Shown here piece after piece: positions 31,034-39,565 of a DNA stretch of 42,885 bases. A program made the position numbers and the translations under genes. This stretch comes from Gemmataceae bacterium (lineage in GTDB: Bacteria > Planctomycetota > Planctomycetia > Gemmatales > Gemmataceae), in assembly GCA_009691845.1 (NCBI GenBank), contig SIAJ01000046.1, forward strand, positions 1 through 42,885. The letters run 5' to 3'. The number at the start of each line of letters is the position of its first letter. The stretch's first letter is position 1. A model generated the notes under the pieces. The model was given only the letters and a program-made list of their open reading frames with translations, did not search any database and was not told where the DNA came from.

Positions 31034-31047
31034 CAAAAATCTATCCC

Positions 31048-32025
31048 TCACTCCTTTTTCGGCGTCGACTTGGGCGGGTTCAACAACAGGTCAAAAAACT
31101 CGTTCTTCGAAGAGAGCAGCAGCACATCGCGCGATTCTGACAGCATCGCCTTGTAGGCTGCCAGCTTTTGCAAGAACGTGTAAAACTCGCGGTCCTTGGT
31201 GTGGGCCTCGTTGCGAATGCCATCGGCCTCGGCATCCGCTTCCCCCTCGACACGTAGGCGTTTCGCCTTGGCTTCCGCAACCGTCTTGGCCGCATCGCGG
31301 CGGGCTTCACTCACGATGCGCGTGTATTCGCGGTTGCCTTCACTCTGATAGTCCGTCACTTTTCGCTGACGTTCGCTGCGGATTCGCTCGGCAATTCCCG
31401 CTCGCACTGCTTCCGGGAATGTGAATCGTCGCAAGCGCACTTCCACGAGTTCGATGCCGTACTCCTTCAGCACCGTGGCTTGCAGATCCTCGGGTGTCGG
31501 ATCATCGTCGCCGACTTTTTCCAGCCCCATGATCTGCCGACGCAGCTTCTCGGATCTCGCATCCACGGTCCCGGCGTCGGCCACGCGGATGAGTTCTTCC
31601 ATCGGCAGGTTGCTGATGACCGCGGCCAATCGTCCGGTGATTCGCGGGGTCAGCAATCGTCGGGCTTGCTCGGGCGTGCCCACCGTGCGAATGAAACGGT
31701 CGGCAGACTTCGCGTCGGGGATTTTCCAGCACACGAACGCATCTACGGCAATGGTCTTGTCGACGGTGCGTCCCAGCTTGTCGCGCGTGAGTGTTTCCGT
31801 GGACGGCAGATCGAATACTTGCAAGCGACGATCGACGCGTTGAACCCCATCGATCGGCCACGGAAGCTTCATGTGCAGGCCGGCATCGTCCTTGCCATCG
31901 TGCGTGACGGTTGGATCGCCAAAGCGCGTGACGTAGCCAAACTCCGCCTGATCGACCGTGTACATGGCCGACTGACCCCAGGCGAGGAACAACAGAACGG
32001 CGATTACTAGCCAAATTCGGTTCAT
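31048..32025 (-). CDS. hflC: HflC-like SPFH/band 7 protein
   Basis: A 325-residue membrane protein with one N-terminal membrane helix (residues 3-19, signal anchor) and an SPFH/band 7 domain (YTVDQAEFGYVTRFGDP, GLHMKLPWPIDGVQRVDRRLQVFDLP). A long charged helix follows (AERIRSERQRKVTDYQSEG, ARRDAAKTVAEAKAKRLRVEGEADAEA) and then YTFLQKLAAYKAML. In other bacteria HflC pairs with HflK to form a cage around the FtsH protease. Here the HflK partner is the C-terminal part of the upstream ATPase fusion. GGGAGA precedes the ATG; an in-frame extension to 32094 runs through a repeat and is rejected. Confidence 0.9.
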   Translation of the reverse strand: MNRIWLVIAVLLFLAWGQSAMYTVDQAEFGYVTRFGDPTVTHDGKDDAGLHMKLPWPIDGVQRVDRRLQVFDLPSTETLTRDKLGRTVDKTIAVDAFVCWKIPDAKSADRFIRTVGTPEQARRLLTPRITGRLAAVISNLPMEELIRVADAGTVDARSEKLRRQIMGLEKVGDDDPTPEDLQATVLKEYGIELVEVRLRRFTFPEAVRAGIAERIRSERQRKVTDYQSEGNREYTRIVSEARRDAAKTVAEAKAKRLRVEGEADAEADGIRNEAHTKDREFYTFLQKLAAYKAMLSESRDVLLLSSKNEFFDLLLNPPKSTPKKE

Positions 32026-32057
32026 GATTCGTCTCCCACAGTCATGCAGTCGCCAGA

Positions 32058-32110
32058 GTAGCCCGCACACTCCGGGTGCGGGCGTTCGGCACACGGAGTG
32101 TGCCGACTAC
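32058..32110. repeat. Double-hairpin element E1 in the hflC leader
   Basis: Two adjacent hairpins: CCCGCAC/GTGCGGG with a loop containing CTCCG, and TCGGCACA/TGTGCCGA with loop CGGAG. The two halves are also inverted copies of each other (GTAG...CTCCG against CGGAG...CTAC). It sits in the 92-nt gap between the ATPase-HflK stop and the hflC start. A second copy lies in frame inside the ATPase gene. Confidence 0.75.
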
Positions 32111-32117
32111 TATCAAT

Positions 32118-35100
32118 TCAAGGTCCTTCATGGGCTCCGCTCTTCGGCACCGTCAACAATGGCCGCAGAAACTCCGGTTCCACCAGGTACAAATGCCGGC
32201 GGCCCTTCGGTGCATCGCCGTCGAGGATCACCTTGTCGCGGCCGCGCATCACTTCCACCAACACTTCCCAGGCCAGACGCGATTCCGTGAGTCGCTTGCG
32301 TCGGGCGATGGCCTCGCGGCGCGAGGCCTCGTCTGGGTAAGCCGCAAGCTCGGCGGCCGAGAGTTCGCTGCGCAACTTGTACCAGAACAAGAACGCATCG
32401 CGGCCGGCCTTGGCGTTCTCCACCTTCTCCGTGCGGGTCACATCGCCCTCGGCCAGCTCGCGGAAGGCTTCTTCTTCGGCCTGTTTTCGGAGCAAAGTCG
32501 CCTGCGATTCGGCCCGATTAATCTGCTGATCGCGTGCTTGAATCGCCCGGGCGACGTCGTGGTAGGCGCTCACGACTTCCGTGGGCGGATGCAGATCGTG
32601 AACGGTCAGGCCTTCAATCGAGACACCCACGCCATCGGGCGCGAGATCATGCAATCGAATCAACAAACGATCCGAGACTTCCTTTTGGAAGGCGGTTCGT
32701 CGCGTCGTGAGCAACTCCAGAAACGACTCGGCGGCAACCTGCTCGCGCAGGGCCGACTCGGTGGCCGAGCGCACGAGTGCGGCAGGGTCCTGGACGGCGA
32801 ACAAAAACGCTTGCGGATCGGAAACGCGATACCGCAGCGTGGCCGACACTTCGACGAGATTGCCGTCACCCGTCACCATCAGCGATTCATCTGAAACACG
32901 TTGCACGCCGCCATGACTGCTCGACCAGGTGAGCCCTTCGCCCGGTACACTGCGAAAGCCGACCTCGATGGTTCGCACGTCGTTGGGCCGCACACGCACG
33001 ACGGATTCAATCGGACTCGGCCAACGTACATGTATCCCCGCCTCAAGCTGCCCGCTCGCTCGACCGAACCGCTTGAGAACTCCGACTTCCCCGGCCACGA
33101 TCTGCGTGACGCCGCTTGCGGCGTAGCCAAGACTTGCCAGCAAAAGAACGGCGACGGTCACCGGCTTCCAGCGATGCGTCACCCAGTGCAGCAGGTCGTC
33201 GAAACGCAACCCGCCGAGCCATTGATCGAAATCCTTCAGCCGGCTGCGTGCACGTTTTAGAGTTGGGTTCGTGGTCGTTCGCTCAAAGCCCAGCAAGCGC
33301 ATCGAATTGAGCAGGACCAGCAGCGAACCGAGTTGATGGTACAGCACGGCCACCAGCGGGGCCCGTTCGTACCAGTCCGCACTCGGGGCAAAGAGTGGCC
33401 ACAACCAACCAGTGAGAATCACGCCGACGATGTTCACGCCGAACGCGAACCAGACGATGTTCTGCCGAATGACCTTTGTCGTCTCGCGGGAGAGCCGATA
33501 CAGAAGCGGCAGGTGCCGAAGTGGTTCGCCCATCAGCACCACATCCCCGGCCTCGGCCGCGATGTCCGTGCCAGCCACAGCGATGCCAACGGTTGCCCTG
33601 GCAAGGGCCGGGGCGTCGTTGATGCCATCGCCCACGAAGCAAGTCCCCATCGTAGTCCGCACACTCCGTGTGCGGACAGTCGGCTCATGGAGTGTGCCGA
33701 CTTCTACAGGTGAGTCCAGTTTTTCTGCCTTCTCGGAAGGCAACAACCCAGCATGGACTTCCGTGATTTGCAAAGCCTCCGCAACACTCTTCGCAGCAGC
33801 AAGACGATCGCCCGTGAGCATCGAGATGCGTTCCACACCCGAAATGCGCAGTTCGGCCAGCATGTCGGCGGCATCATTCCGGATGCGGTCCTTGGCACCG
33901 ATCAGGCCGAGGAGTTTTCCATCGCGTGCAACGAGCAGCGCCGTTTGCCCGTCCGCATCCAATCGCGCGAAGGGCGCATCCGCCTCGGCGGGGATCGAGA
34001 CGCCTTGCTCTTCCAGAAATCGCCTCGTGCCGATGACGATTGCCGAGTTGCCGATTCGCGAAGAAACGCCGCCCCCCGGATGAGCCTGGAAAGCGTCGGC
34101 CGTCGCAATCGGCAGGTTGCGAGTCTGGGCCGCAGAGACGACCAGTCGCCCAAGCGGATGCTCGCTGCCCTGTTCCGCCGAGGCCGCGATTCGCAAGAGT
34201 TCATCCTCACTGGTCGCGAACGGAATGACCGCCCCCAGTTCGAGACGCCCTTCGGTCAACGTGCCAGTCTTGTCGAAGGCGAACGACTTCACGCTGGCAA
34301 GCCGTTCCAGCACGGCCCCACCTTTGACCAGCACGCCGGTCCCCGCGAGTCGGCCCAGTGCGGCAATCACGGCCGCGGGCGTTGCCAAGACCAGGGCACA
34401 CGGACACGCGACCACCAGCACGGCCAGTGTGGGATAGACACTTACACGCATGGCCGGGCCGAGTGCCAGCCGTTGCGCGGCCGGCAGGAACGGCCCCATC
34501 TGATAGAGAACATTGAACACGAACGTGATCGCGGCCAAGCCCAACACGGCCGGGAGAAAGTAACGGGCCAGTCGATCCGCTTGCCGTTCGCTCGGGGCCT
34601 TGTCCTTGAGGGCTTTCGCCGTCAGTTCGATCACGCGGCCCGCCACGGTCTGCTCGTTCACCCGCTTCGCTTCAACCGTCAGCACGCCAAGCTGGTTGAT
34701 GCTGCCGGCCAGCACTTCATCACCGACCACTTTTTCGTCAGGCACGCTTTCGCCGGTGAGCGGACTCGCATCAACGCTCGATTGCCCCTCGACGATGACG
34801 CCATCAACGGGAATTTTCTTGCCCGGCTTCACCCGCACTCGGTCGCCGACGCGGACTTCGTTCGTATTGACCGCGACTTCCTGACCATCGCGAATGAGCC
34901 AGCACATGCGCGGGAAGACTTCAACCAGCTTGTGAATGCCTCGCTGGGTGCGGGCAAATGTCCACGCCTCCAGACACTCGCCGACCATGGCGATGAAGAC
35001 GACCTCGGCGGCCACCAACGGCTCGTCGATCAGAATGGCCGCGATGCAAGCGAGAGCCACGGCCAGATCCGCCCCCAATCGCCCCGCGAAGAGCGAATCG

Positions 35101-35336
35101 AGCGCACCATAAAGGATGCGAGCCCCACCGAAGACGGCGGCGATGAGTGCAAAGCGATAGCCAAAAAACTTGTTCGTCCAAACGGGCAGATCGGCCCCGA
35201 GGCCAGTCAGCCATCCCGATATCGTCGGCCACAAGTCGCGAGCGATGAGGAACCCCAGCGTGGCCGTAAACGCGTAAAGCCCGGCCACGGAAGGCCGAGA
35301 AAACACGGAGTCGGCATGGGAGATCTCGCGATGCAT
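32118..35336 (-). CDS. P1B-type heavy-metal ATPase fused to an HflK-like SPFH domain
   Basis: A 1072-residue uninterrupted frame. Residues 1-685 are a P1B-type metal-transporting ATPase: actuator TGES at 194-197, CPC metal site at 311-313 in the membrane, phosphorylation site DKTGT (Asp355), SEHPLG around 391 (the P1B HP motif), hinge GDGINDAP at 569-576, and [16 protein letters not shown] in the last helix. No N-terminal HMA domain is present and the metal cannot be named. A linker (686-722) leads to a new membrane helix (about 726-742) and an HflK-like SPFH domain ([48 protein letters not shown]) with a long coiled coil (about 925-1030). Residues 544-562 are encoded by palindromic element E2. 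HflC follows 92 nt downstream, so the HflKC pair is encoded together with the transporter. Confidence 0.9.
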   Translation of the reverse strand: MHREISHADSVFSRPSVAGLYAFTATLGFLIARDLWPTISGWLTGLGADLPVWTNKFFGYRFALIAAVFGGARILYGALDSLFAGRLGADLAVALACIAAILIDEPLVAAEVVFIAMVGECLEAWTFARTQRGIHKLVEVFPRMCWLIRDGQEVAVNTNEVRVGDRVRVKPGKKIPVDGVIVEGQSSVDASPLTGESVPDEKVVGDEVLAGSINQLGVLTVEAKRVNEQTVAGRVIELTAKALKDKAPSERQADRLARYFLPAVLGLAAITFVFNVLYQMGPFLPAAQRLALGPAMRVSVYPTLAVLVVACPCALVLATPAAVIAALGRLAGTGVLVKGGAVLERLASVKSFAFDKTGTLTEGRLELGAVIPFATSEDELLRIAASAEQGSEHPLGRLVVSAAQTRNLPIATADAFQAHPGGGVSSRIGNSAIVIGTRRFLEEQGVSIPAEADAPFARLDADGQTALLVARDGKLLGLIGAKDRIRNDAADMLAELRISGVERISMLTGDRLAAAKSVAEALQITEVHAGLLPSEKAEKLDSPVEVGTLHEPTVRTRSVRTTMGTCFVGDGINDAPALARATVGIAVAGTDIAAEAGDVVLMGEPLRHLPLLYRLSRETTKVIRQNIVWFAFGVNIVGVILTGWLWPLFAPSADWYERAPLVAVLYHQLGSLLVLLNSMRLLGFERTTTNPTLKRARSRLKDFDQWLGGLRFDDLLHWVTHRWKPVTVAVLLLASLGYAASGVTQIVAGEVGVLKRFGRASGQLEAGIHVRWPSPIESVVRVRPNDVRTIEVGFRSVPGEGLTWSSSHGGVQRVSDESLMVTGDGNLVEVSATLRYRVSDPQAFLFAVQDPAALVRSATESALREQVAAESFLELLTTRRTAFQKEVSDRLLIRLHDLAPDGVGVSIEGLTVHDLHPPTEVVSAYHDVARAIQARDQQINRAESQATLLRKQAEEEAFRELAEGDVTRTEKVENAKAGRDAFLFWYKLRSELSAAELAAYPDEASRREAIARRKRLTESRLAWEVLVEVMRGRDKVILDGDAPKGRRHLYLVEPEFLRPLLTVPKSGAHEGP
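33652..33707. repeat. Double-hairpin element E2, translated inside the ATPase gene
   Basis: It matches E1 (32058-32110) block by block: GTAG, hairpin TCCGCACA with loop CTCCG, then a second half ending GTGTGCCGAC and CTAC. It lies in the P-domain coding region between [10 protein letters not shown] and [12 protein letters not shown] and keeps the frame open. The encoded residues 544-562 are where relatives usually have a much shorter connection. Confidence 0.75.
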
Positions 35337-35669
35337 GATGCGACCAAGGTGTGAGCCAGCATTCTAAGACGGGACAGGAGAAACGGTTAGGCACGCCAAC
35401 GGCAGATGAAGACTCCTTTTTCTGGTGCTGCAACATGTTGCAGAGTTTTGCCTCCACACGGTGCAGCCTCAGGATCTTTTCGTGTTGTGACATTTTGAGA
35501 CATTTTGGGACCCTCCAATCTGACGCTGTGCCACGAGCACACTTTCCATACATGAGGTAGCGCGAAGTGTGCAAATGTAAAGCGAACTTTGGGTGGAATT
35601 GTCGGATTTGTGGGTGGATGTTCGCCGTCACGGCCAAGCCCTCCCGCATCCCCGCGTAGACTATTACCT
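35337..35669. other. Intergenic region between divergent ATPase and LysR genes
   Basis: 333 nt with no convincing gene. It contains the perfect 16-bp palindrome CTGCAACATGTTGCAG (35428-35443) and the inverted third copy of the ATGTC tandem repeat (35459-35512). It must also hold the promoters of both genes; none is clear enough to call. The palindrome could be an operator, for example for the LysR regulator, but this is only a guess. Confidence 0.5.
35459..35512 (-). repeat. ATGTC tandem-motif repeat, copy 3
   Basis: Read on the minus strand it gives GGTCCCAAAATGTCTCAAAA, then TGTCACAACAC, GAAAAGATC and GGCTGCACC. This is the same order of blocks as at 854-917 and 1035-1093 (tandem unit, short spacer, A-rich GATC, GGCT), but more diverged. 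Confidence 0.5.
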
Positions 35670-36566
35670 ATGTCGCTGGAACGTCTTCCCCATCTCGATA
35701 CGTTCGTTCATGCCGCGGAGCGTGGCGGGTTCACGGTGGCCGCTCGGCACCTTGGCATCACGCAGGCGGCCGTGAGTCAGCGGATTCAGCAATTGGAGAA
35801 AACGCTTGGCGTTTCGTTATTTCGTCGCCAGGCTGGGGGAGTGCTGCTCACGAAATCTGGGCGGGATCTGTACGAGTACGCGCGGCGAATCCTGAACCTG
35901 GCCGAGGAGGCCCGTGCAGCCGTCACGGGTGTATCACTCGAAGTTCGTGGCGAACTGCTGCTGGCCGCCAGTTCCGTGCCGGGCGAACACCTGCTGCCGA
36001 AACGCCTCGTCGAATTTCACAAGAAACATGCCTCGATTCAGATTCGCGTCTCGGTTTCGGACACGGAGACGGTGTTGCGTGGCGTCGAACAGGGCGAGGT
36101 CCATCTCGGGATTGTCGGGGGGATGGATGGCCGTGCCCACTTCCAATTCCAAAGTTTCGCGAGCGACGAACTGGTCGTGGTCGCATCAAAAGGACATCCC
36201 TGGTATCGCCGACGGACGCGCTCGCTCGACGAATTTCTCTCACAACCGCTCATTCATCGGGAGGCCGGTTCCGGCTCGCGGCGCTGCCTGGAACGCTCGC
36301 TGGAAAGCCTGGGCGTTCATGCTCCGCTAAACGTGGCACTGGAACTCGGCAGCAACGAGGCCGTCAAGGAAGCCGTGCTGCAAGGCCTGGGAATTGCCGT
36401 GCTTTCGCGGCACGTGGTGCAAGAGGAGATTCGCTCCGGTGGATTGCGTACCGTGCCGGTCAAGGGTCTGAATCTGAAACGGGAAATATCGGCCGTCCGC
36501 GATCGCCGACGAGCCATGCCGCCGGCCGCTCAACTCTTCTGGGCCTCGATCGAGCCTCGAGCATAA
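35670..36566 (+). CDS. LysR family transcriptional regulator
   Basis: A 298-residue LysR-type regulator. The N-terminal winged helix-turn-helix is at about 5-62 (HLDTFVHAAERGGFTVAARH, LGITQAAVSQRIQQLEKTLG, LFRRQAGGVLLTKSG), followed by the linker helix and a periplasmic-binding-like effector domain (about 90-295: RGELLLAASSVPGEHLLP, ELVVVASKGHPW, EAGSGSR, GLGIAVLSRHVV). The EAGSGSR ligand-loop type is common in CysB/CbbR-like and selenium-associated members. The start at 35670 matches the family; the frame upstream to 35589 is not conserved-looking. Targets are unknown; the nearest candidates are the divergent ATPase-hflC operon and the downstream cupin. Confidence 0.9.
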   Translation: MSLERLPHLDTFVHAAERGGFTVAARHLGITQAAVSQRIQQLEKTLGVSLFRRQAGGVLLTKSGRDLYEYARRILNLAEEARAAVTGVSLEVRGELLLAASSVPGEHLLPKRLVEFHKKHASIQIRVSVSDTETVLRGVEQGEVHLGIVGGMDGRAHFQFQSFASDELVVVASKGHPWYRRRTRSLDEFLSQPLIHREAGSGSRRCLERSLESLGVHAPLNVALELGSNEAVKEAVLQGLGIAVLSRHVVQEEIRSGGLRTVPVKGLNLKREISAVRDRRRAMPPAAQLFWASIEPRA

Positions 36567-36666
36567 GCCAGGTTGATTCGGTGCCCGTTGGGTATTAGCG
36601 TTCGTCCATCCCGCTTCAATCGTCAACCGCCTAGCCTTGTTTTGGCCCATCATGCAAAGGCAAGGA

Positions 36667-37152
36667 ATGAAACGAACCATTTTTTTCGTGTCGTCGATCT
36701 TGATCTCGAGCGTCTGGCTCAATCAGCCAGCCGATGCTGACGATCATGAATCGCGAGCCTCCCTCTATCAGGCCGATCGCTTGAAATGGAACGACGGGCC
36801 AGCATCGCTACCCGCCGGTGCTAAGATTGCGATACTCGAAGGAGACCCCACGAAGTCGGGGCAATTCGTCATGCGCATCAAACTTCCCGATGGTTACAAA
36901 CTCCCTCCACACACGCACCCGAAGCCCGAGCGTGTTACCATTATTTCGGGGAGTTTCCATCTGGGAATGGGAGAGAAGTTCGACGCGAAGAAAGGTGTGC
37001 AGCTTCCCGCCGGAACCTACGGTACTTGGCCGGCAGGCATGAAACACTTCGTGTGGGTCGAAGGGGAGACGGTGGTGCAGTTCCACGGCGAAGGGCCGTG
37101 GACCATCAACTATGTGAATCCTGCGGACGATCCGAGGAACCCGAAGAAATAG
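36667..37152 (+). CDS. Secreted cupin domain protein
   Basis: A 161-residue small beta-barrel protein with a signal peptide (MKRTIFFVSSILISSVWLNQ). The cupin core is at about 45-150: FVMRIKLPDGYKLPPHTHPKPERVTIISG carries the first motif (HTH..E), and GTYGTWPAGMKHFVWVEGET carries the second, with its histidine. These are the usual metal ligands. The substrate is unknown; anti-sigma ChrR-like or dioxygenase-like cupins are similar in size. AAGGCAAGGA precedes the ATG. It lies 100 nt after the LysR gene on the same strand and converges with the DUF4838 gene, 18 nt apart. Confidence 0.85.
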   Translation: MKRTIFFVSSILISSVWLNQPADADDHESRASLYQADRLKWNDGPASLPAGAKIAILEGDPTKSGQFVMRIKLPDGYKLPPHTHPKPERVTIISGSFHLGMGEKFDAKKGVQLPAGTYGTWPAGMKHFVWVEGETVVQFHGEGPWTINYVNPADDPRNPKK

Positions 37153-37170
37153 GCGACAATTAGGCCTGCC

Positions 37171-39450
37171 TCACTGCTTCCCCTTCTCCACCAGAACCAC
37201 CGGCCGCAAGATCCCGCCCAGGAACAGCTCGCTGATCTTGCGGTTATCGACACGCACGGCAATCACGTTTTCGCCCGGCCCTACGGCCACTTCGAAGGGG
37301 GCTCGTCGCGGGACGCTCGGCGGTTCCGCGGTTGCTTTCTTTTTCATGGGGACCGCCAGCACGGCTTTCGGTTCGACTGCCTTGCCGTTCACATAAACGG
37401 TTACTGATCCGTCCACTTCGGGAAAGAGCAGCGTGAGCGGGCCGGATTTTTCCGGGGCCTTCACGCTCGTGCGATACCAGAGAACGGTGTTGGTGTCGAT
37501 TCCCTGGCCGCTGAGTGTTGCGGTATAGGTCGCCTTGTTCGGCCATCTGGTGTCGTCGAACTTCACGGCATGGAACTCGTTTGCCTCGCCGATGTCCTGA
37601 GTATCGCGGACGAATCGCCACTGATCAGGCAGCACTTGCAGCACCTTGTTGGGTGCAGCCGTTGCGGCCAGGCCGCCTTCGATTGCCTTGGAGAGGAATC
37701 GCCTCAAGTACGACGTGCCATATTCGCGGTTCGCCTGGCCCTTCGCAATCAGCCCCTCGATTCGTTTCAGCATCGCGTCATACACGCTCTTCGCCTTTGG
37801 ATAGTCGGCCTTGGCCATCGCCTCGCAGATCGCGAGATAATCGACGATGTTCTGAAAACCGCTCGCGTGCATGGCGACTCGTTCCGCGTAGGCCCCCTCC
37901 TTCGCGGCTTCTTTTGCTTTCGCCAGCCTGGATTCGCAGGCTCGCACGAACTCGGGGGAGTATGCACTGGCCAGCCCGTAGAAGCCGCCGCTGTGGCATT
38001 CGAGTTTCTTGGTCGCCTCGTCGATGCCCATCCAGTATGCCTTCATCGGCTCGGCCGCGGGGCCGTAGAACTTCTCGAAATAGTCGTCCATGATGGCCGT
38101 CGCGTCTGCTTTCGGGTCGTAAGCGAGACGCAGGCTCAAGTAGATTTGTGGGCCGTAAATGTACCAGTTCGACAGGACCTCGATCGTCATCATCGACAGG
38201 CCGCGTTTCGCCAGGGCCGGGTATTCTTCCTTGCACGGCGTGAACTTGAACATCGGCAATGTCGCGTCGGCGAGGTTGTACATGTAGTTGTAATAGCCGA
38301 GCCGCGAGGCCACCTTGCCCCAGCCATCGACCATTTCGACCTGCTGTTTACGGCTCGGGCACATCGGGTCGCCGAGCGGATGCAGCCGGCAATAACGGAT
38401 CGGGGCGATGAACGCACACAAGTTCGGCGGCAGCTTGCGATCAATCGTCGGCGGCTGCGTGTAGTCCGCGTAGCAGTAGAAACTGAGCACCGAATCGGGT
38501 TGTTCCTTCATCACCCGCCGGCCGATGTCATCGAAGAAATCGACATAGCGATTCGTGATGGAGACCGTGCCGCTCGAGGGTTCGAGCGATTTGGGATCGT
38601 CCTGGGCCTTGCATTTTTCGCACTGGCAATAACCCCGACCGTCCGGCGGTGAGATCGATGGATGCTTGGCGCCCGACTTGATGGCCGCGATCACATTGTT
38701 CGCGAAGAACACGCGAGCTTCCAGATTCGACGTGCAGAGCCAATCGCCTTCCTTGCGTTTGCCGTCAGCCCCCATGGCAAAGTATTCGGGGTGCTTTTCA
38801 AACGTCCCCTTCGGGATGTAGCGGCCCCACGCGTGCGAGTGGCCAAAGTTCTCGCCACCCGCTCCGTTCCAGGATTTCCACAACACACCGCCCCAGGTCG
38901 GCCCTTTGGGATTGCGTTCGAGCAGCCCTGGCTTCTCCGTGATCGTGATCGGCTTCACACTCAGATCGGTCGTGCGTGGGAAGACTTCGCCGAGCGGAGT
39001 GTCCATGAGATATCGGCAACCGAGATGCTCCAGGAATCGGCACACGGCCTTGATCGTCGCCGCCTCGTTCTGCCCGGCGATCAGGATGCGATTCTCCTCG
39101 ACGACAATCCGCACGCCCTCCTTTGTGGGGCTGTCGATGTCGTCGAGTTTCAAACCCGCCTTGATCGCGGCCGAACCGACATAGATCGTCGGCCCATCGG
39201 CTGCCTTGGTTGAAACTGGCAACTCGGCATCGGTGATTTTCTTGATCCAGTCGACTAGCAGGCGCGTCGCAGGCGTTTCACCGGCTGCTTCGGGGCCTTT
39301 CTTCTTCTTGGGTGCTGGCTTCGCCGCAAGCGGCGCATCGGAGACAATCGTCGCCACGGGCTTGCCGGCCTTGACGAGGTCGATCGCGAATGTTGGACTG
39401 ACGAGAATGGAGAGGACTGAAAAGATGCAGAAAAGGAATCGCGGCGTCAT
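37171..39450 (-). CDS. DUF4838 secreted protein with C-terminal galactose-binding-like domain
   Basis: A 759-residue secreted protein. After a signal peptide (RFLFCIFSVLSILVSPTFA) comes an alpha-glucuronidase/hexosaminidase N-terminal-like domain (VDWIKKITDAELPVST, IYVGSAAI, GVRIVVEENRILIAG, AVCRFLEHLGCRYLMDTPLG). The DUF4838 barrel covers about 200-480 (HAWGRYIPKGTFEKHPEYFAM, ISPPDGRGYCQCEKCKAQD). A helical part follows, then a beta-sandwich of galactose-binding type at about 640-759 (WYRTSVKAPEKSGPLTLLFP, VTVYVNGKAVEP). The layout is that of a glycoside hydrolase-related protein acting on polysaccharides; activity is unproven. The start at 39450 is preferred over 39471 because CGGAGC lies 8 nt upstream. 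Confidence 0.85.
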   Translation of the reverse strand: MTPRFLFCIFSVLSILVSPTFAIDLVKAGKPVATIVSDAPLAAKPAPKKKKGPEAAGETPATRLLVDWIKKITDAELPVSTKAADGPTIYVGSAAIKAGLKLDDIDSPTKEGVRIVVEENRILIAGQNEAATIKAVCRFLEHLGCRYLMDTPLGEVFPRTTDLSVKPITITEKPGLLERNPKGPTWGGVLWKSWNGAGGENFGHSHAWGRYIPKGTFEKHPEYFAMGADGKRKEGDWLCTSNLEARVFFANNVIAAIKSGAKHPSISPPDGRGYCQCEKCKAQDDPKSLEPSSGTVSITNRYVDFFDDIGRRVMKEQPDSVLSFYCYADYTQPPTIDRKLPPNLCAFIAPIRYCRLHPLGDPMCPSRKQQVEMVDGWGKVASRLGYYNYMYNLADATLPMFKFTPCKEEYPALAKRGLSMMTIEVLSNWYIYGPQIYLSLRLAYDPKADATAIMDDYFEKFYGPAAEPMKAYWMGIDEATKKLECHSGGFYGLASAYSPEFVRACESRLAKAKEAAKEGAYAERVAMHASGFQNIVDYLAICEAMAKADYPKAKSVYDAMLKRIEGLIAKGQANREYGTSYLRRFLSKAIEGGLAATAAPNKVLQVLPDQWRFVRDTQDIGEANEFHAVKFDDTRWPNKATYTATLSGQGIDTNTVLWYRTSVKAPEKSGPLTLLFPEVDGSVTVYVNGKAVEPKAVLAVPMKKKATAEPPSVPRRAPFEVAVGPGENVIAVRVDNRKISELFLGGILRPVVLVEKGKQ

Positions 39451-39480
39451 GTTTTTGCTCCGTTCAGACAATTCATCTTT

Positions 39481-39553
39481 ACCACGGATTTACACGGATA
39501 AGAAATACAAGGACATTCTGTCTTTATCCGCGCAAATCCGTGAAATCCGTGGT
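39481..39553. repeat. Palindrome (ACCACGGATTTACACGGATA type)
   Basis: Imperfect inverted arms (ACCACGGATTTACACGGATA against TATCCGCGCAAATCCGTGAAA, ending ATCCGTGGT) enclose about 25 nt. It is the second, more diverged copy of the element at 30951-31033. It lies between two minus-strand genes, just upstream of the DUF4838 gene. Confidence 0.75.
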
Positions 39554-39565
39554 AAAAACTCTTCG

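Noticed and set aside
33753..35354. Plus-strand frame of 533 codons opposite the ATPase
   Set aside because: It is antisense to clear P-type ATPase motifs, has arginine/histidine-rich composition typical of a shadow frame, and resembles no family.
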